From Clostridium mediterraneense (GTDB lineage Bacteria > Bacillota > Clostridia > Clostridiales > Clostridiaceae), in NCBI RefSeq assembly GCF_900091705.1, contig NZ_LT594785.1:1-40082 (forward strand): DNA of 40,082 nucleotides, given 5' to 3'. Positions within the stretch are counted from its first letter, which is position 1, and every line of letters starts with the position of its first letter. Shown here in pieces: positions 8,179-17,078 of this stretch. A program made the translations under genes and the position numbers. Under the pieces are notes generated by a model. The model was not told the DNA's origin and ran no database searches. It worked only from the letters and a program-made list of their open reading frames with translations.

Positions 8179-9421
8179 ATAATTTATGAATAAATAAGCC
8201 ACTTCTAAGCTTTGGTTCAAACCAAGTAGACTTTGGTGGCATAACAAGGTTTTTATCTGAAACTCTCATTATTTCCGCCATTGTTATTGGATATAAAGCA
8301 AAAGCCATGTCCATATCAGTATTTGCCCTTCTTTCAAGTTCTTTTATTCCCTTTATTCCACCAACAAAATCAATTCTTTCATCAGTTCTTGAATCTTTTA
8401 TCCCAATAATAGCTTTTAATATATTTTTATCTAGTATTGATACATCAAGACTTTCTATTTCATCATCTTTATCAAAGCTTCCTTCTCTTGCAGTCATTCT
8501 ATACCAAATTCCCTTATAATACATTCCAAAGTCATGCTTTTTCTCTGGTTTAAAGTGACCACCCTCTGTAACCTGCTTAACATCAAAATTTTCTCCAACC
8601 TTATCGATAAATTCTGAAAAGTTAAAATCCTCTTCAAGTTTTAAAACCCTATTATAGTCCATTATATTAAGTTCATTATCAGGAAAAGCTACTGCAAGGA
8701 AATAATTAAATTCCTCTTCTCCAGTATAATTTGGATTTTCTTTTCTTCTAAGCTTTGAAACTTCAACTGCTGAATTAGCTCTATGATGTCCATCTGCTAT
8801 ATAAAAACTATCTATATTCTTAAATTTATCTACTAGAAAATTTATTATTTCATCATTATCTATTTTCCATACCTTATGACTAACACTGTCATCACTAGTA
8901 AATTCATATATAACCTTATTTTCATCACATATTTTATTTATTTTATTAGTTATCTCTTTCTTTTGTTTATAAGCTAAAAATATAGGTCCTGTATTTGCAT
9001 TACAATAATCAACATGATTTATTCTATCTCTAGCCTTTGCCGCTCTAGTATGCTCATGCTTTTTTATTCTTCCTTCTATATAATCATCAACAGCAGCACA
9101 AATTACTACTCCTCTTTGACTTAAGCCCTTAAATTTTTCTTCATATACATAAAGACAAGGCTTATCTTCTTCTATAAGAACTTTATCTTCTATCATTTTA
9201 TTTAATACTTCTCTAGCTTTTTCATAAACCACAGTTTCATATGGGCTTATTTTCTTCTCAAAATTTACTTCTGCTCTATCTACTTTTAAAAATGAATATT
9301 TATTTTGTTTTACTATTTCTCTTGCTTCCTCAGTTTTTACAACATCATAAGGAAGAGCTGCTACATCTTTTGCGAATTTCTCATCTGGTCTAATAGCCTT
9401 AAAAGCTTTTATTCTAACCAT
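8177..9421 (-). CDS. DUF1015 family protein of the serine operon
   Basis: 414 residues, full length for DUF1015 (PF06245). Conserved blocks: AALPYDVV (21-28), KHEHTRAAKARDR (121-133), ADGHHRANSA (209-218) and a C-terminal PPKSTWFEPKLRSGL. The DGHHR element resembles the ParB/Srx-fold motif of free serine kinases such as SerK and SbnI. That likeness, and its place 15 bases after serA, suggest a role on serine or phosphoserine, but this is inference. The ATG has GAGGAG seven bases upstream. No membrane segment or signal peptide, so it is cytoplasmic. The window shows no serB-like phosphatase near it. Confidence 0.88.
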   Translation of the reverse strand: MVRIKAFKAIRPDEKFAKDVAALPYDVVKTEEAREIVKQNKYSFLKVDRAEVNFEKKISPYETVVYEKAREVLNKMIEDKVLIEEDKPCLYVYEEKFKGLSQRGVVICAAVDDYIEGRIKKHEHTRAAKARDRINHVDYCNANTGPIFLAYKQKKEITNKINKICDENKVIYEFTSDDSVSHKVWKIDNDEIINFLVDKFKNIDSFYIADGHHRANSAVEVSKLRRKENPNYTGEEEFNYFLAVAFPDNELNIMDYNRVLKLEEDFNFSEFIDKVGENFDVKQVTEGGHFKPEKKHDFGMYYKGIWYRMTAREGSFDKDDEIESLDVSILDKNILKAIIGIKDSRTDERIDFVGGIKGIKELERRANTDMDMAFALYPITMAEIMRVSDKNLVMPPKSTWFEPKLRSGLFIHKL

Positions 9422-9436
9422 AATATTCTCCTCTAT

Positions 9437-10333
9437 TTATAAATTAAATTTCTCCTTAATTATATTAACTATCTCATCACCAATCTTATCTTGTGCTTCC
9501 TTTGTTGAAGCCCCTATATGTGGAGTTACACTAACATTTTTACGACTAACAAGCTCTTCACTAAAATTAGGCTCTGATTCAAAAACATCAATTCCTGCAC
9601 CAGCAATCTTATTACTATCGAGAGCTTTTATAAGTGCCTTTTCATCTATAACTGTACCTCTTGCAGTATTTATGATATAAACTCCATCTTTCATTTTATT
9701 TATCTCATTATCTGAAATTAAAGTTTTAGTTGTTGGTACATGAATAGAAATAAAATCTGAAGTTCTGTAAAGTTCATCAATATTTATATATCCCTCAACT
9801 CCATCTTTTTTACCTAAAAGATCAAAATAAATTATATTCATTCCTAAAGCTTTAGCTTTTTTTGCAAGACTTTCACCTATTCTACCCATTCCTATAATTC
9901 CAAGAGTCTTTCCTACTATTTCTATTCCCTTATATTTTTTCTTATTCCACTCACCATCTCTCATACTTACATTTGATTGATTTAAAAATCTAGCAAGGCT
10001 GAAAATATGGGCAATAACAAGCTCTGCTACTGAATCTGAACTAGCATTTGGTGTATTTCTAACTTCTAATCCACATTGCTTTGCATAATCAACATCTATA
10101 TTATCAACCCCAACACCTGCTCTGATTATAAGCTTTAACTTTGAACCTTTTGCTTTATCAATTATATTTTTTCTAATTTTAGTTGCTGATCTAACAACAG
10201 CTACATCAAAATTTTTTATTTCTTCTCCAAGCTCTGCTTCTTCATAATGCTTATCAACAACTTCTACACCTAAATTTTCTATCTTAACAGAAAGATTTTT
10301 TTCTACTCCATCACAAAAAAGAACTCTAATCAT
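9437..10333 (-). CDS. serA: D-3-phosphoglycerate dehydrogenase, short form
   Basis: 298 residues of the D-isomer-specific 2-hydroxyacid dehydrogenase family. It oxidises 3-phosphoglycerate to 3-phosphohydroxypyruvate with NAD, the first step of serine synthesis. Visible: RAGVGVDNID substrate loop, NAD-binding GMGRIGESLAK, the INTARGTVIDE segment with catalytic Arg, and PHIGAST with the catalytic His. It lacks the C-terminal ACT regulatory domain found in E. coli SerA, so serine feedback through ACT is not expected. An in-frame ATG ten codons upstream exists (10363), but AAGGAGTGAG precedes the ATG at 10333. The pairing with a class V aminotransferase supports the serine role over other hydroxyacid dehydrogenases. 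Confidence 0.88.
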   Translation of the reverse strand: MIRVLFCDGVEKNLSVKIENLGVEVVDKHYEEAELGEEIKNFDVAVVRSATKIRKNIIDKAKGSKLKLIIRAGVGVDNIDVDYAKQCGLEVRNTPNASSDSVAELVIAHIFSLARFLNQSNVSMRDGEWNKKKYKGIEIVGKTLGIIGMGRIGESLAKKAKALGMNIIYFDLLGKKDGVEGYINIDELYRTSDFISIHVPTTKTLISDNEINKMKDGVYIINTARGTVIDEKALIKALDSNKIAGAGIDVFESEPNFSEELVSRKNVSVTPHIGASTKEAQDKIGDEIVNIIKEKFNL

Positions 10334-10474
10334 AATTATCTCACTCCTTAATTTAAAATCCATAAATTTATAGACCCCTAGCCTAAATTTTCTTGACTAA
10401 GAGGTCTCTTTATTTCTACTAATAATGAGGATTCTTACACCTCCTAAGCATTACTAGTCATTAATTATCAGTTT

Positions 10475-11551
10475 TTATTTAAAACCTAAAATATCATCTA
10501 TCGCATCAAGTAAAATTTCTACATCATCAACTGTACAGTCTGCCATATGAGCTATTCTAAAAGTTTTTTCTTTAAGCTTTCCATATCCATTTGAAATACT
10601 CATACCTCTTTTACCAAGCTCTTTATTAAGATCTGCAACACTTATACCTCTTGTATTTTTCACGGTTGTTAAAGTTTCTGAATAATATCCTTCCTCTGGG
10701 AACATCTCAAAATGTTTCTTTGCCCATTCTCTCACTATCTTAGCCATTTGACTATGTCGATTAATTCTATTCTCTAAACCTTCTTTATTAAGAATATAAT
10801 CTAATTGATAATCTAAAGCATACATATGTGATAGAGATGGTGTTGTAGGATATTGATAGTCCTTTTTATCTATATATTTCTTTAAAGTTAATAAATCTAG
10901 ATAGGTACCTCTATTCTTAACACTCTTAGCTCTATTAATAGCCTTATCAGAAAAAGTACATATTGCTATTCCTGGTGGAAGTCCTATGCACTTTTGTGAT
11001 GATGTTATACAAATATCTATTCCACATTTATCAACATCTATTTTTGTACCTAAAGCTGAACTTACAGCATCAACACAAATAACTACATCTGGATATTTCT
11101 TTAAAACTTGTCCTATTTCTTCTATAGGATTCATAACACCTGTTGAAGTCTCATTGTGTGTTATAGTAATCAAATCATATTCTCCTGTACTTAAAACCTT
11201 GTCTACCTCTTCCGGTCTTAAAGCTTTTCCCCATTCAAATTCAAACTTATCTGCTGGAATATCATTACTTACCGCTATATCATACCACCTATTTCCAAAA
11301 GCCCCAATAGAGAAAATAGCTGCTTTCTTTGCAGTACAAGATCTGATTGCTCCTTCCATAAGCCCAGTACCAGAGGAAGTAGAAAGTAAAATCTCACTCT
11401 CGGTATTAAATACTTTTCTTAAATTATTGCTTATTCTTCTTTGAAGTTGTGAAGCATCTTTTGTTCTATGGCCTATCATAGGCTCTGCCATTTTAGCTAA
11501 GACATCTGGTCTTACTTCAACTGGCCCTGGAATAAATAATTTCTTATGCAT
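10475..11551 (-). CDS. Class V aminotransferase, probable phosphoserine aminotransferase
   Basis: 358 residues, PLP-dependent aminotransferase family V. N-terminal LFIPGPVEVRP, STSSGTGLMEGA (PLP phosphate cup), VDAVSS with Asp161 for the pyridine nitrogen and SSQKCIG with Lys187 as the Schiff-base lysine are all visible. The sequence is closer to the serine-glyoxylate/alanine-glyoxylate branch than to E. coli SerC, but clostridia use this branch next to serA, so conversion of phosphohydroxypyruvate to phosphoserine is the likely job. First gene of the operon, with a strong AAGGGGGG site before the ATG. The 139-base gap to serA has only imperfect inverted repeats. Confidence 0.85.
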   Translation of the reverse strand: MHKKLFIPGPVEVRPDVLAKMAEPMIGHRTKDASQLQRRISNNLRKVFNTESEILLSTSSGTGLMEGAIRSCTAKKAAIFSIGAFGNRWYDIAVSNDIPADKFEFEWGKALRPEEVDKVLSTGEYDLITITHNETSTGVMNPIEEIGQVLKKYPDVVICVDAVSSALGTKIDVDKCGIDICITSSQKCIGLPPGIAICTFSDKAINRAKSVKNRGTYLDLLTLKKYIDKKDYQYPTTPSLSHMYALDYQLDYILNKEGLENRINRHSQMAKIVREWAKKHFEMFPEEGYYSETLTTVKNTRGISVADLNKELGKRGMSISNGYGKLKEKTFRIAHMADCTVDDVEILLDAIDDILGFK

Positions 11552-11756
11552 AAATTAGCCCCCTTTTAATACATAACTTATAATTCTTTTATTTTCTAAT
11601 ATATTATTCGTAAATTTAATTAATGATATAAGATTATGATTAAATTTATAAATCTTTAAAAATTTATATTCGTATATATAAAAATAATAAGTTATTTTTA
11701 ATATTATACCTTATTTTTCCACATATTATGTATAATATTAAAATTTATAAAAAAAT
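11552..11756. other. Leader region upstream of the serine operon
   Basis: About 200 AT-rich bases. I looked for a T-box (its AGGGTGGNACCGCG core) and for other riboswitch cores and found none. On the minus strand a TATAAT occurs near 11700-11710 without a good -35. Control of the operon is therefore not explained by what I can see. Confidence 0.4.
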
Positions 11757-11827
11757 AAAACCCTTAGATAGTAGAGTCGGTTGACATGGATTAATATTTA
11801 CTCTACTTTATACTAAGGGTTTTTTAA
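11757..11827. terminator. Long bidirectional terminator-like hairpin
   Basis: AACCCTTAG plus TAGAGT on the left (11757-11776) pair with ACTCTA plus CTAAGGGTT on the right (11800-11822), flanked by A/T runs on both sides. The loop is unusually long, about 23 bases, and contains a TTGACA. It separates the serine operon leader from the small ORF at 11837. Confidence 0.65.
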
Positions 11828-11836
11828 TGATTTAGT

Positions 11837-12070
11837 TTAAAAGGCATCCTTTAAATATAAGTCACTACTTGTTTCATACTCTTCATTCGCATCGCCTGAT
11901 GTAGCAATATGATTATTATTATAGTAATAATCTATACCATCACCTGGATCATAAAATTGTAAATTTCTTTTTATCGCTGATAGCAGATGATAAGTGGTAA
12001 TTATATAAACCACTCCTTTCATATTTACTAAATCGTAGTTAGTATTTCCAACATTAAATTTTATATCCAT
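11837..12070 (-). CDS. Hypothetical 77-residue ORF, possibly a gene remnant
   Basis: I do not recognise this protein. It has no cysteine, no signal peptide and no clear membrane helix; the C-terminal half is rich in Asp, Asn, Tyr and Glu. The ATG at 12070 lies 13 bases past a terminator hairpin and has no ribosome binding site. An internal ATG (codon 17) lacks one too, although AAAGGAG occurs just after it. It lies between two terminators with no visible promoter. It could be a decayed gene, a small protein with its own unrecognised start, or chance. Confidence 0.35.
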   Translation of the reverse strand: MDIKFNVGNTNYDLVNMKGVVYIITTYHLLSAIKRNLQFYDPGDGIDYYYNNNHIATSGDANEEYETSSDLYLKDAF

Positions 12071-12083
12071 ATTTTTTATAAAT

Positions 12084-12116
12084 AAAAAGAGCTACCTCTT
12101 TAAGATAGCTCTAAAA
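12084..12116 (-). terminator. Terminator of the 12119-13339 membrane protein gene
   Basis: Minus-strand AGAGCTA and TAGCTCT arms (106-112 pair with 88-94 of the 12 kb block) followed by TTTTTATTT. It starts a few bases after the stop codon. Confidence 0.75.
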
Positions 12117-12118
12117 AT

Positions 12119-13339
12119 TTACTCTTTATGGTTATTATCTGTATTTTTAGTTATAAAAAAATTATCATCATCTTCTACTTCTTTGTATTTAACTTTTACA
12201 GTTTCTTTTATAATACCTTTACTATCTAAATTATTTTCATTAACCTTAACATTAACTTCTTTATCCTTTTTCTTTTTTGACTTAGAATCCTTAAGTTTTT
12301 TACTTTCTTTTTTCTTTACTTTAGAAATTAGATTATTATTCTTTAGATAACGTCTTTCTACTAAAACAAAAACTATAGGTATAGAAAAAGTACAAATTAC
12401 ATTACTTGAAATTAGAGCTGTTTCAAAAGCTAATACATCACTATTAAAAACAGAAATTAATATTAAAATTCCAGATACACTAAATATAATTGATGTACAA
12501 ACTACTAAAAATAAAACAACCCTTCTTATAGATGTAAACCTAAAATTATATTTTAAATTATCTTTATCAATTTCATAAGTTAAACTTTTTGCCCATAAAA
12601 TCATCATTGTAGCTACAACAGTCATTATAGCTAAAAGAATCATTTGTGACTTAGAGTCCATAAGTTCAACTCTTGACTTAGTAATAAATAAATTAACATA
12701 TTCAAATATAAATTTAGATACTGCATCACTTATAACTTTTAAAACCCAAATACTTTCAGAAACAAATAAACTAGCAACACCAAAAATCATTAATAAAGAT
12801 TCAACAATAATTGCAGGTAATATTGTAGCCCAAATCTGTAATTTTATTGCTATCTGAAAAATATAATGAAATCCCACTGAAATTAAAACAGCAGCTAGAA
12901 TATAGATATAGCTCATTATAGAATTTAAATATGTTATTTTTAACGTAGATAAAGTATCTTTTAAGGTTACAAATATAATAGATTTAAAAATTAAATTTAA
13001 TATAATTGCAAATACTATAGGTCCTATAAGAAGAAACATACTTTCTTTAAAGAACTTCCCCTTTTTATCAGTATTATTAGCTAAATCATCTAGAATATTT
13101 TCCTTATCCCTAAAAAATACCAAACATAATATTGCTATACTAAAAAATAAAATTAATCCTTGTATATTTCCAGTAGAGAAATACGATTTTATTACTTGTA
13201 CTCTCTTTAACCCCTCAAAATTAGTCCCTAGCTTCCTTACTAAATTTAAGTTTCCTGTAAAAACAAATAAGATAACAAAATAAATAAAAGCATTTATTGA
13301 AATCCATATTTTATTTTTATTTATTAAATTTTTAAATAT
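12119..13339 (-). CDS. Polytopic membrane protein of unknown function, likely ATA start
   Basis: I do not recognise the family. The frame is open from the stop at 13355-13357 to 12119. The first ATG/GTG/TTG in frame is a TTG at 13123, but it lies inside a membrane helix and has no ribosome binding site. The extra upstream codons encode two clear helices (WISINAFIYFVILFVF and GLILFFSIAILCLVFF), so the true start must be near the top. GGGGGGAGAGG at 13353-13343 is the only ribosome binding site, with ATA at 13339-13337 in frame just after it. This gives about 406 residues, roughly nine or ten helices and a Lys/Asp-rich cytoplasmic tail of about 70 residues. A miscounted G in the G6 tract would not supply an ATG. 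Confidence 0.6.
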   Translation of the reverse strand: MFKNLINKNKIWISINAFIYFVILFVFTGNLNLVRKLGTNFEGLKRVQVIKSYFSTGNIQGLILFFSIAILCLVFFRDKENILDDLANNTDKKGKFFKESMFLLIGPIVFAIILNLIFKSIIFVTLKDTLSTLKITYLNSIMSYIYILAAVLISVGFHYIFQIAIKLQIWATILPAIIVESLLMIFGVASLFVSESIWVLKVISDAVSKFIFEYVNLFITKSRVELMDSKSQMILLAIMTVVATMMILWAKSLTYEIDKDNLKYNFRFTSIRRVVLFLVVCTSIIFSVSGILILISVFNSDVLAFETALISSNVICTFSIPIVFVLVERRYLKNNNLISKVKKKESKKLKDSKSKKKKDKEVNVKVNENNLDSKGIIKETVKVKYKEVEDDDNFFITKNTDNNHKE

Positions 13340-13386
13340 AGTCCTCTCCCCCCTTTAAGTTCTATATTTTGTATTAAGTTTTATAT

Positions 13387-13424
13387 AAAAAAACAGATGC
13401 TTTAATTGTAAAAGCATCTGTTTG
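13387..13424 (-). terminator. Terminator of the dnaX-bofA cluster
   Basis: Minus-strand ACAGATGCTTT and AAAGCATCTGT arms (411-421 with 392-402 of the 13 kb block), then a run of seven T. It follows the bofA stop by about 30 bases and separates it from the membrane protein gene. Confidence 0.85.
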
Positions 13425-13451
13425 ACTTAAACTTATTTTATTATAAACACT

Positions 13452-13706
13452 CTAGAAGAAAAGTTTGAATATAGCCATGATAATTACACCTGGCACCCCA
13501 AATATTCCAGCTACAAGTGCTGTAAATAAGTTTATACCTATTGTTAGCCCAAAACTTGCTCCAAAGAAATTAAATATGGCTAATAATATGACACCTATAA
13601 CTCCATTTATGATTAAACCAAATGTTTTCTTTATAGCGCCAAATATTATCATAAATATTATCCAAGCAACAGCTACCGCTCCTACTAATAAAACTATTTC
13701 ATTCAT
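13452..13706 (-). CDS. bofA: BofA family protein (pro-sigma-K processing inhibitor type)
   Basis: 84 residues with two or three hydrophobic helices and the family ending GVPGVIIMAIFKLFF (PF07441). In Bacillus, BofA sits in the outer forespore membrane and holds back SpoIVFB, the protease that activates sigma K. Many clostridia carry BofA without the complete SpoIVF set, so the exact role here is uncertain. The ATG follows AGGAGAG. The order recR, DUF2508, bofA is the standard one in Firmicutes, which strengthens the call. Confidence 0.87.
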   Translation of the reverse strand: MNEIVLLVGAVAVAWIIFMIIFGAIKKTFGLIINGVIGVILLAIFNFFGASFGLTIGINLFTALVAGIFGVPGVIIMAIFKLFF

Positions 13707-13733
13707 TTTAATTCTCTCCTACAATCATTTAGT

Positions 13734-14027
13734 TTATTTACAGGCATTATTATAGATATAAATTTCATCTACTTTTATTCCTTTTTTCTTCGCTTGTCTT
13801 ATAAGATATTCATATCTTGCTATAATATCTCTTTCTCTATAAATAATTGATTCTATAAGCTTTGGATCACTTGCATAATCAAAGCTCATCCTTACTATCT
13901 TAAGTTCATTTTTTGTATCTTCAATAGCTTTTATTATATATTTTTTATCCTTAATATACTTTCGACTTTTTGAAGCCACTTCCCTTTTTTTTACATAATC
14001 TTTTTTACTTATAATAGTACTTTCCAT
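13734..14027 (-). CDS. DUF2508 family protein (YaaL-like)
   Basis: 97 residues, charged and largely helical, no membrane segment. It fits DUF2508, the small protein found between recR and bofA in Bacillus (YaaL) and clostridia. The YASDPKLIESIIYRERDIIARYEYLIRQ stretch (positions about 51-78) is its most typical part. Function unknown. The ATG has AGGAGGAAG upstream and the gene ends 27 bases before bofA. Confidence 0.78.
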   Translation of the reverse strand: MESTIISKKDYVKKREVASKSRKYIKDKKYIIKAIEDTKNELKIVRMSFDYASDPKLIESIIYRERDIIARYEYLIRQAKKKGIKVDEIYIYNNACK

Positions 14028-14175
14028 AACTTCCTCCTAATAAATACATCTTATATTTATTAGAAATTATTGACATATATTACCTTTATATTCACTCTCT
14101 ATATATTAATACACTATTATAAATAAAAATATGTATATTAAGACTGATAATTATTTAAAGTTTTAATATTAAATA

Positions 14176-14772
14176 CTATAATTCTTTTCTTCCTTCTAAT
14201 GCTTTAGATAAAGTTACTTCATCTGCATATTCAAGATCTCCACCAACAGGTATTCCTGCTGCAATTCTTGTAACTTTTACATCAAGAGGCTTTAAAATCT
14301 TAGATATATACATAGCAGTAGCTTCTCCCTCAATATTAGGGTTTGTTGCTAAGATAACTTCTTTAATATCAGCACTCATTCTTGCAACAAGCTCTCTTAT
14401 TCTTATATCTTGAGGCCCTCTACCTTGCATTGGAGATATATTGCCATGAAGAACATGATAAACTCCATTATACTCACGAACTTTCTCCATAGTCATAATA
14501 TCCTTTGGTTGTTCAACAACACAAATAGTAGTTACATCTCTATGATTACTTGAACAAATTGAACATGGATCAGTATCTGTAAAGTTTCCACAAATTGAAC
14601 AATATTTTATTGTACCTCTAGCTTCTTTTAAAGCATCAGCAAAAGCATCAACCTCATCCTTAGGAAGATTTAATACATGAAGTGTTAATCTTTGAGCTGT
14701 TTTTTTTCCTATACTCGGTAGCTTTGCAAACTCTTCTATCAGTTTTTCTATCGCAACTGGGTAAAAATCCAT
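14176..14772 (-). CDS. recR: Recombination mediator RecR
   Basis: 198 residues, normal length. RecR works with RecO (and RecF) to load RecA at gaps. Helix-hairpin-helix [13 protein letters not shown] (about 17-29), a four-Cys zinc finger [17 protein letters not shown] (about 57-73), the TOPRIM core starting [15 protein letters not shown] and the C-terminal Walker-B-like [16 protein letters not shown] are all visible. The ATG follows TAAGGAG. In the conserved dnaX-ybaB-recR order. Confidence 0.96.
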   Translation of the reverse strand: MDFYPVAIEKLIEEFAKLPSIGKKTAQRLTLHVLNLPKDEVDAFADALKEARGTIKYCSICGNFTDTDPCSICSSNHRDVTTICVVEQPKDIMTMEKVREYNGVYHVLHGNISPMQGRGPQDIRIRELVARMSADIKEVILATNPNIEGEATAMYISKILKPLDVKVTRIAAGIPVGGDLEYADEVTLSKALEGRKEL

Positions 14773-14800
14773 AATTTACTCCTTATAATCTTAATATTTT

Positions 14801-14827
14801 AGGCATACAGAAATTTACTGTATGCCT
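14801..14827. other. Perfect hairpin between ybaB and recR
   Basis: Ten-base arms AGGCATACAG (801-810) and CTGTATGCCT (818-827) with a 7-base loop. On the minus strand it is followed by AAAATATT rather than a T run, so it is a poor terminator for ybaB; it may be an mRNA processing or stability hairpin, or a weak attenuator. Confidence 0.55.
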
Positions 14828-14878
14828 ATTGTTTTAATTATATACTTTTCTTTTAATAACTTAAAGAAATAAATTTTA

Positions 14879-15214
14879 TTAGAACATTCCAGGTATATTC
14901 ATTCCACCTGTTAATCTTCCCATTTTGCTTTCTGTTTCTTCTTCAGCAGCTTTCATAGCAGCATTTACAGCTGTTAAAACTAAGTCTTCTAACATTTCAA
15001 CATCATCTGGATCTACTGCTTCTGGTTTAATATTTATGTTTAATAATTGTTTTTTTCCATTTACTACAGCTGTTACTACTCCACCTGCTGTACCTTCAAA
15101 TTCTTTAACTTCAAGCTCTTCTTGCATTTGTTGCATTTGTCTTTGCATTTGTTGTGCTTGTTTCATTAAATTTTGCATGTTACCCATTCCACCTGGGAAT
15201 CCACCTCTTGCCAT
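14879..15214 (-). CDS. YbaB/EbfC nucleoid-associated protein
   Basis: 111 residues. A Gly/Met-rich N-terminus, the long helix [20 protein letters not shown] and the beta segment [16 protein letters not shown] identify the YbaB/EbfC family, dimeric DNA-binding proteins. Encoded between dnaX and recR as in most bacteria, probably on one transcript. The ATG follows TAGGAGGAAG. Confidence 0.93.
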   Translation of the reverse strand: MARGGFPGGMGNMQNLMKQAQQMQRQMQQMQEELEVKEFEGTAGGVVTAVVNGKKQLLNINIKPEAVDPDDVEMLEDLVLTAVNAAMKAAEEETESKMGRLTGGMNIPGMF

Positions 15215-15326
15215 ATCTTCTTCCTCCTAAAAATTTAATTATAAAATAATTATATATTATTTTATGTGTAATTTCCAACAATGCTATTAATTTATTAATA
15301 TGCTATCATAAAACTTTTTGATATTA

Positions 15327-16934
15327 TTATTCATCTAAAATTTCTAATGCATCTCCCATAATATCTCTTAATTGTTCTTCAGGATTAATAAAGCTTTCTT
15401 CTTCTTTATCAATTCTATAAACAACTTGAACTCTCTTTCCAAGAATTTCAGAAAATACATTGCTTACAGTTTTAGATGTTTCATTTTGCTCAAGTCTAAT
15501 CTTATTACCTGAAAATTGCTCTGAAAATTCAACTTCTATAACTCCATTATTACAAGCTGAAACTCTACCTGGTGCAAGTGAAACATAAATTACCATAGCT
15601 CTTCTATTCTTTAATGTTTCTAAAACATCTCTCCAAGCTTTATTTGCATCATCAATAGTAACACTCGCATCTAAATTAACATCAGTAGTAATTACTGGTT
15701 TTGCTACTCTAGGCTTTTGAACATCTTTAGATATTTGTTTTCCCTGCATTTTATTATCTGCATTATTAGAAACTTTAATGTTTCCACTTCTTATAGCTTC
15801 TTCAAGTCTATTTATTCTAGCAAGTAAAACTTCTTTAGAAGTATCATATTCTATTTTACACATTTGAATTATAGAAAGTTCTAAATACAGTCTACCTTGC
15901 TTACTAAATTTAGCGCTTTCTTCTGCATCTTGAAGAATTCTAATATTTCTTATTATTTCTTCTCCTCTAACTCTCCCACCTTGCTCTTTTAACTTTTCTA
16001 TAGACTCCTCTGCCATATCTAGCACTTCTTCAGGATTCTTAGTTACTTTTATCATAAGAAGGTTTCTATAATGAGCTACCATATCTTTTATGAATAAATT
16101 TAAATCTTTACCTGCTAAAACTATCTTTTCAACAGTTTCCATAGACTTTTCTACATCTTTAGAAATAATAGCATCTGTTAGTTCAAATAAATATTCGTTA
16201 TTAACAAGACCAAGCATTGAAACAAGTTCATTATAATCAACTTTTTGATCTCCCATTGAAATAGCTTGATCTAATATGCTAATAGCATCTCTCATTGCTC
16301 CATCTGAAACTCTAGCTATTAAATCAAGACTCTTATCATCTGCAAATACTCCTTTTTGTGTAACAATATCTCTTAATCTACCTACAACATCTTTTTTAGC
16401 TATTCTTTTAAAATCGAATCTTTGACATCTTGAAAGTATTGTTATTGGTAGCTTTTGTGGATCTGTTGTTGCAAGTATAAAGGCTACATTTTTAGGTGGT
16501 TCTTCTAATGTTTTTAAGAAAGCATTAACAGCTCCCATTGATAACATATGAACCTCATCCATTATATAAACTTTTGTTCTAGCCTCTTGAGGAGGATATT
16601 GCACATCATCTATAATTTCTCTTATTTTATCAACTCCATTATGTGAAGCTGCATCTAATTCAGTTACATCAATTGCAAGCCCATTATTTATCTTTTCGCA
16701 CATTGAACAACTATTACAAGGTTCTCCATCTTGTAAATCTAAACAATTTAAGGCTTTTGCCATAATTTTAGCTGTTGTTGTCTTACCTGTTCCTCTAGTA
16801 CCACAGAAAAGATATGCATGTGCTGCTTTATTATTCATTATTTGATTTCTCAGAGTTATTGTTATATGTTCTTGACCAACTAAATCACTAAATGTTGATG
16901 GTCTCCATTCTCTATACAAAGCTTTATAAGCCAA
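15327..16934 (-). CDS. dnaX: DNA polymerase III subunit gamma/tau
   Basis: 535 residues. AAA+ clamp-loader ATPase that opens the beta clamp. Walker A GTRGTGKTT (about 45-53), zinc-binding Cys cluster (CNSCSMCEKI), Walker B MDEVHMLS, and sensor 1 FILATTD are visible, with a divergent C-terminal tau-like part beyond about residue 370. GTG at 16943 overlaps the ribosome binding site GAGGTG. TTG at 16934-16932 lies six bases after AGGTG and gives the family-typical MAYKALYREWRP, so TTG is chosen. No slippery-sequence frameshift signal for a separate gamma was searched in detail. Divergent from the DHFR gene. Confidence 0.95.
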   Translation of the reverse strand: MAYKALYREWRPSTFSDLVGQEHITITLRNQIMNNKAAHAYLFCGTRGTGKTTTAKIMAKALNCLDLQDGEPCNSCSMCEKINNGLAIDVTELDAASHNGVDKIREIIDDVQYPPQEARTKVYIMDEVHMLSMGAVNAFLKTLEEPPKNVAFILATTDPQKLPITILSRCQRFDFKRIAKKDVVGRLRDIVTQKGVFADDKSLDLIARVSDGAMRDAISILDQAISMGDQKVDYNELVSMLGLVNNEYLFELTDAIISKDVEKSMETVEKIVLAGKDLNLFIKDMVAHYRNLLMIKVTKNPEEVLDMAEESIEKLKEQGGRVRGEEIIRNIRILQDAEESAKFSKQGRLYLELSIIQMCKIEYDTSKEVLLARINRLEEAIRSGNIKVSNNADNKMQGKQISKDVQKPRVAKPVITTDVNLDASVTIDDANKAWRDVLETLKNRRAMVIYVSLAPGRVSACNNGVIEVEFSEQFSGNKIRLEQNETSKTVSNVFSEILGKRVQVVYRIDKEEESFINPEEQLRDIMGDALEILDE

Positions 16935-17078
16935 AATTGTCACCTCACAAGTTATTAAAAAAGGATAGAACCTTAATTAATTTAATATTATAATTTTATC
17001 AAATTTAAGCCTAACTTCCTAGTAATAAAGTATAATATAAAGTAAAAGAAGTTTAAATTAGTAAAAGGAGGGCTTATT

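Noticed and set aside
10364-10474. Terminator or attenuator between the aminotransferase gene and serA
   Set aside because: Two inverted repeats are present, but both have several mismatches and no T run follows.
11552-11756. T-box or riboswitch for the serine operon
   Set aside because: No T-box core, specifier-loop pattern or known riboswitch core was found in the leader.
16932-16943. GTG at 16943 as the dnaX start
   Set aside because: It overlaps the ribosome binding site; the TTG three codons on gives the conserved N-terminus MAYKALYREWRP.
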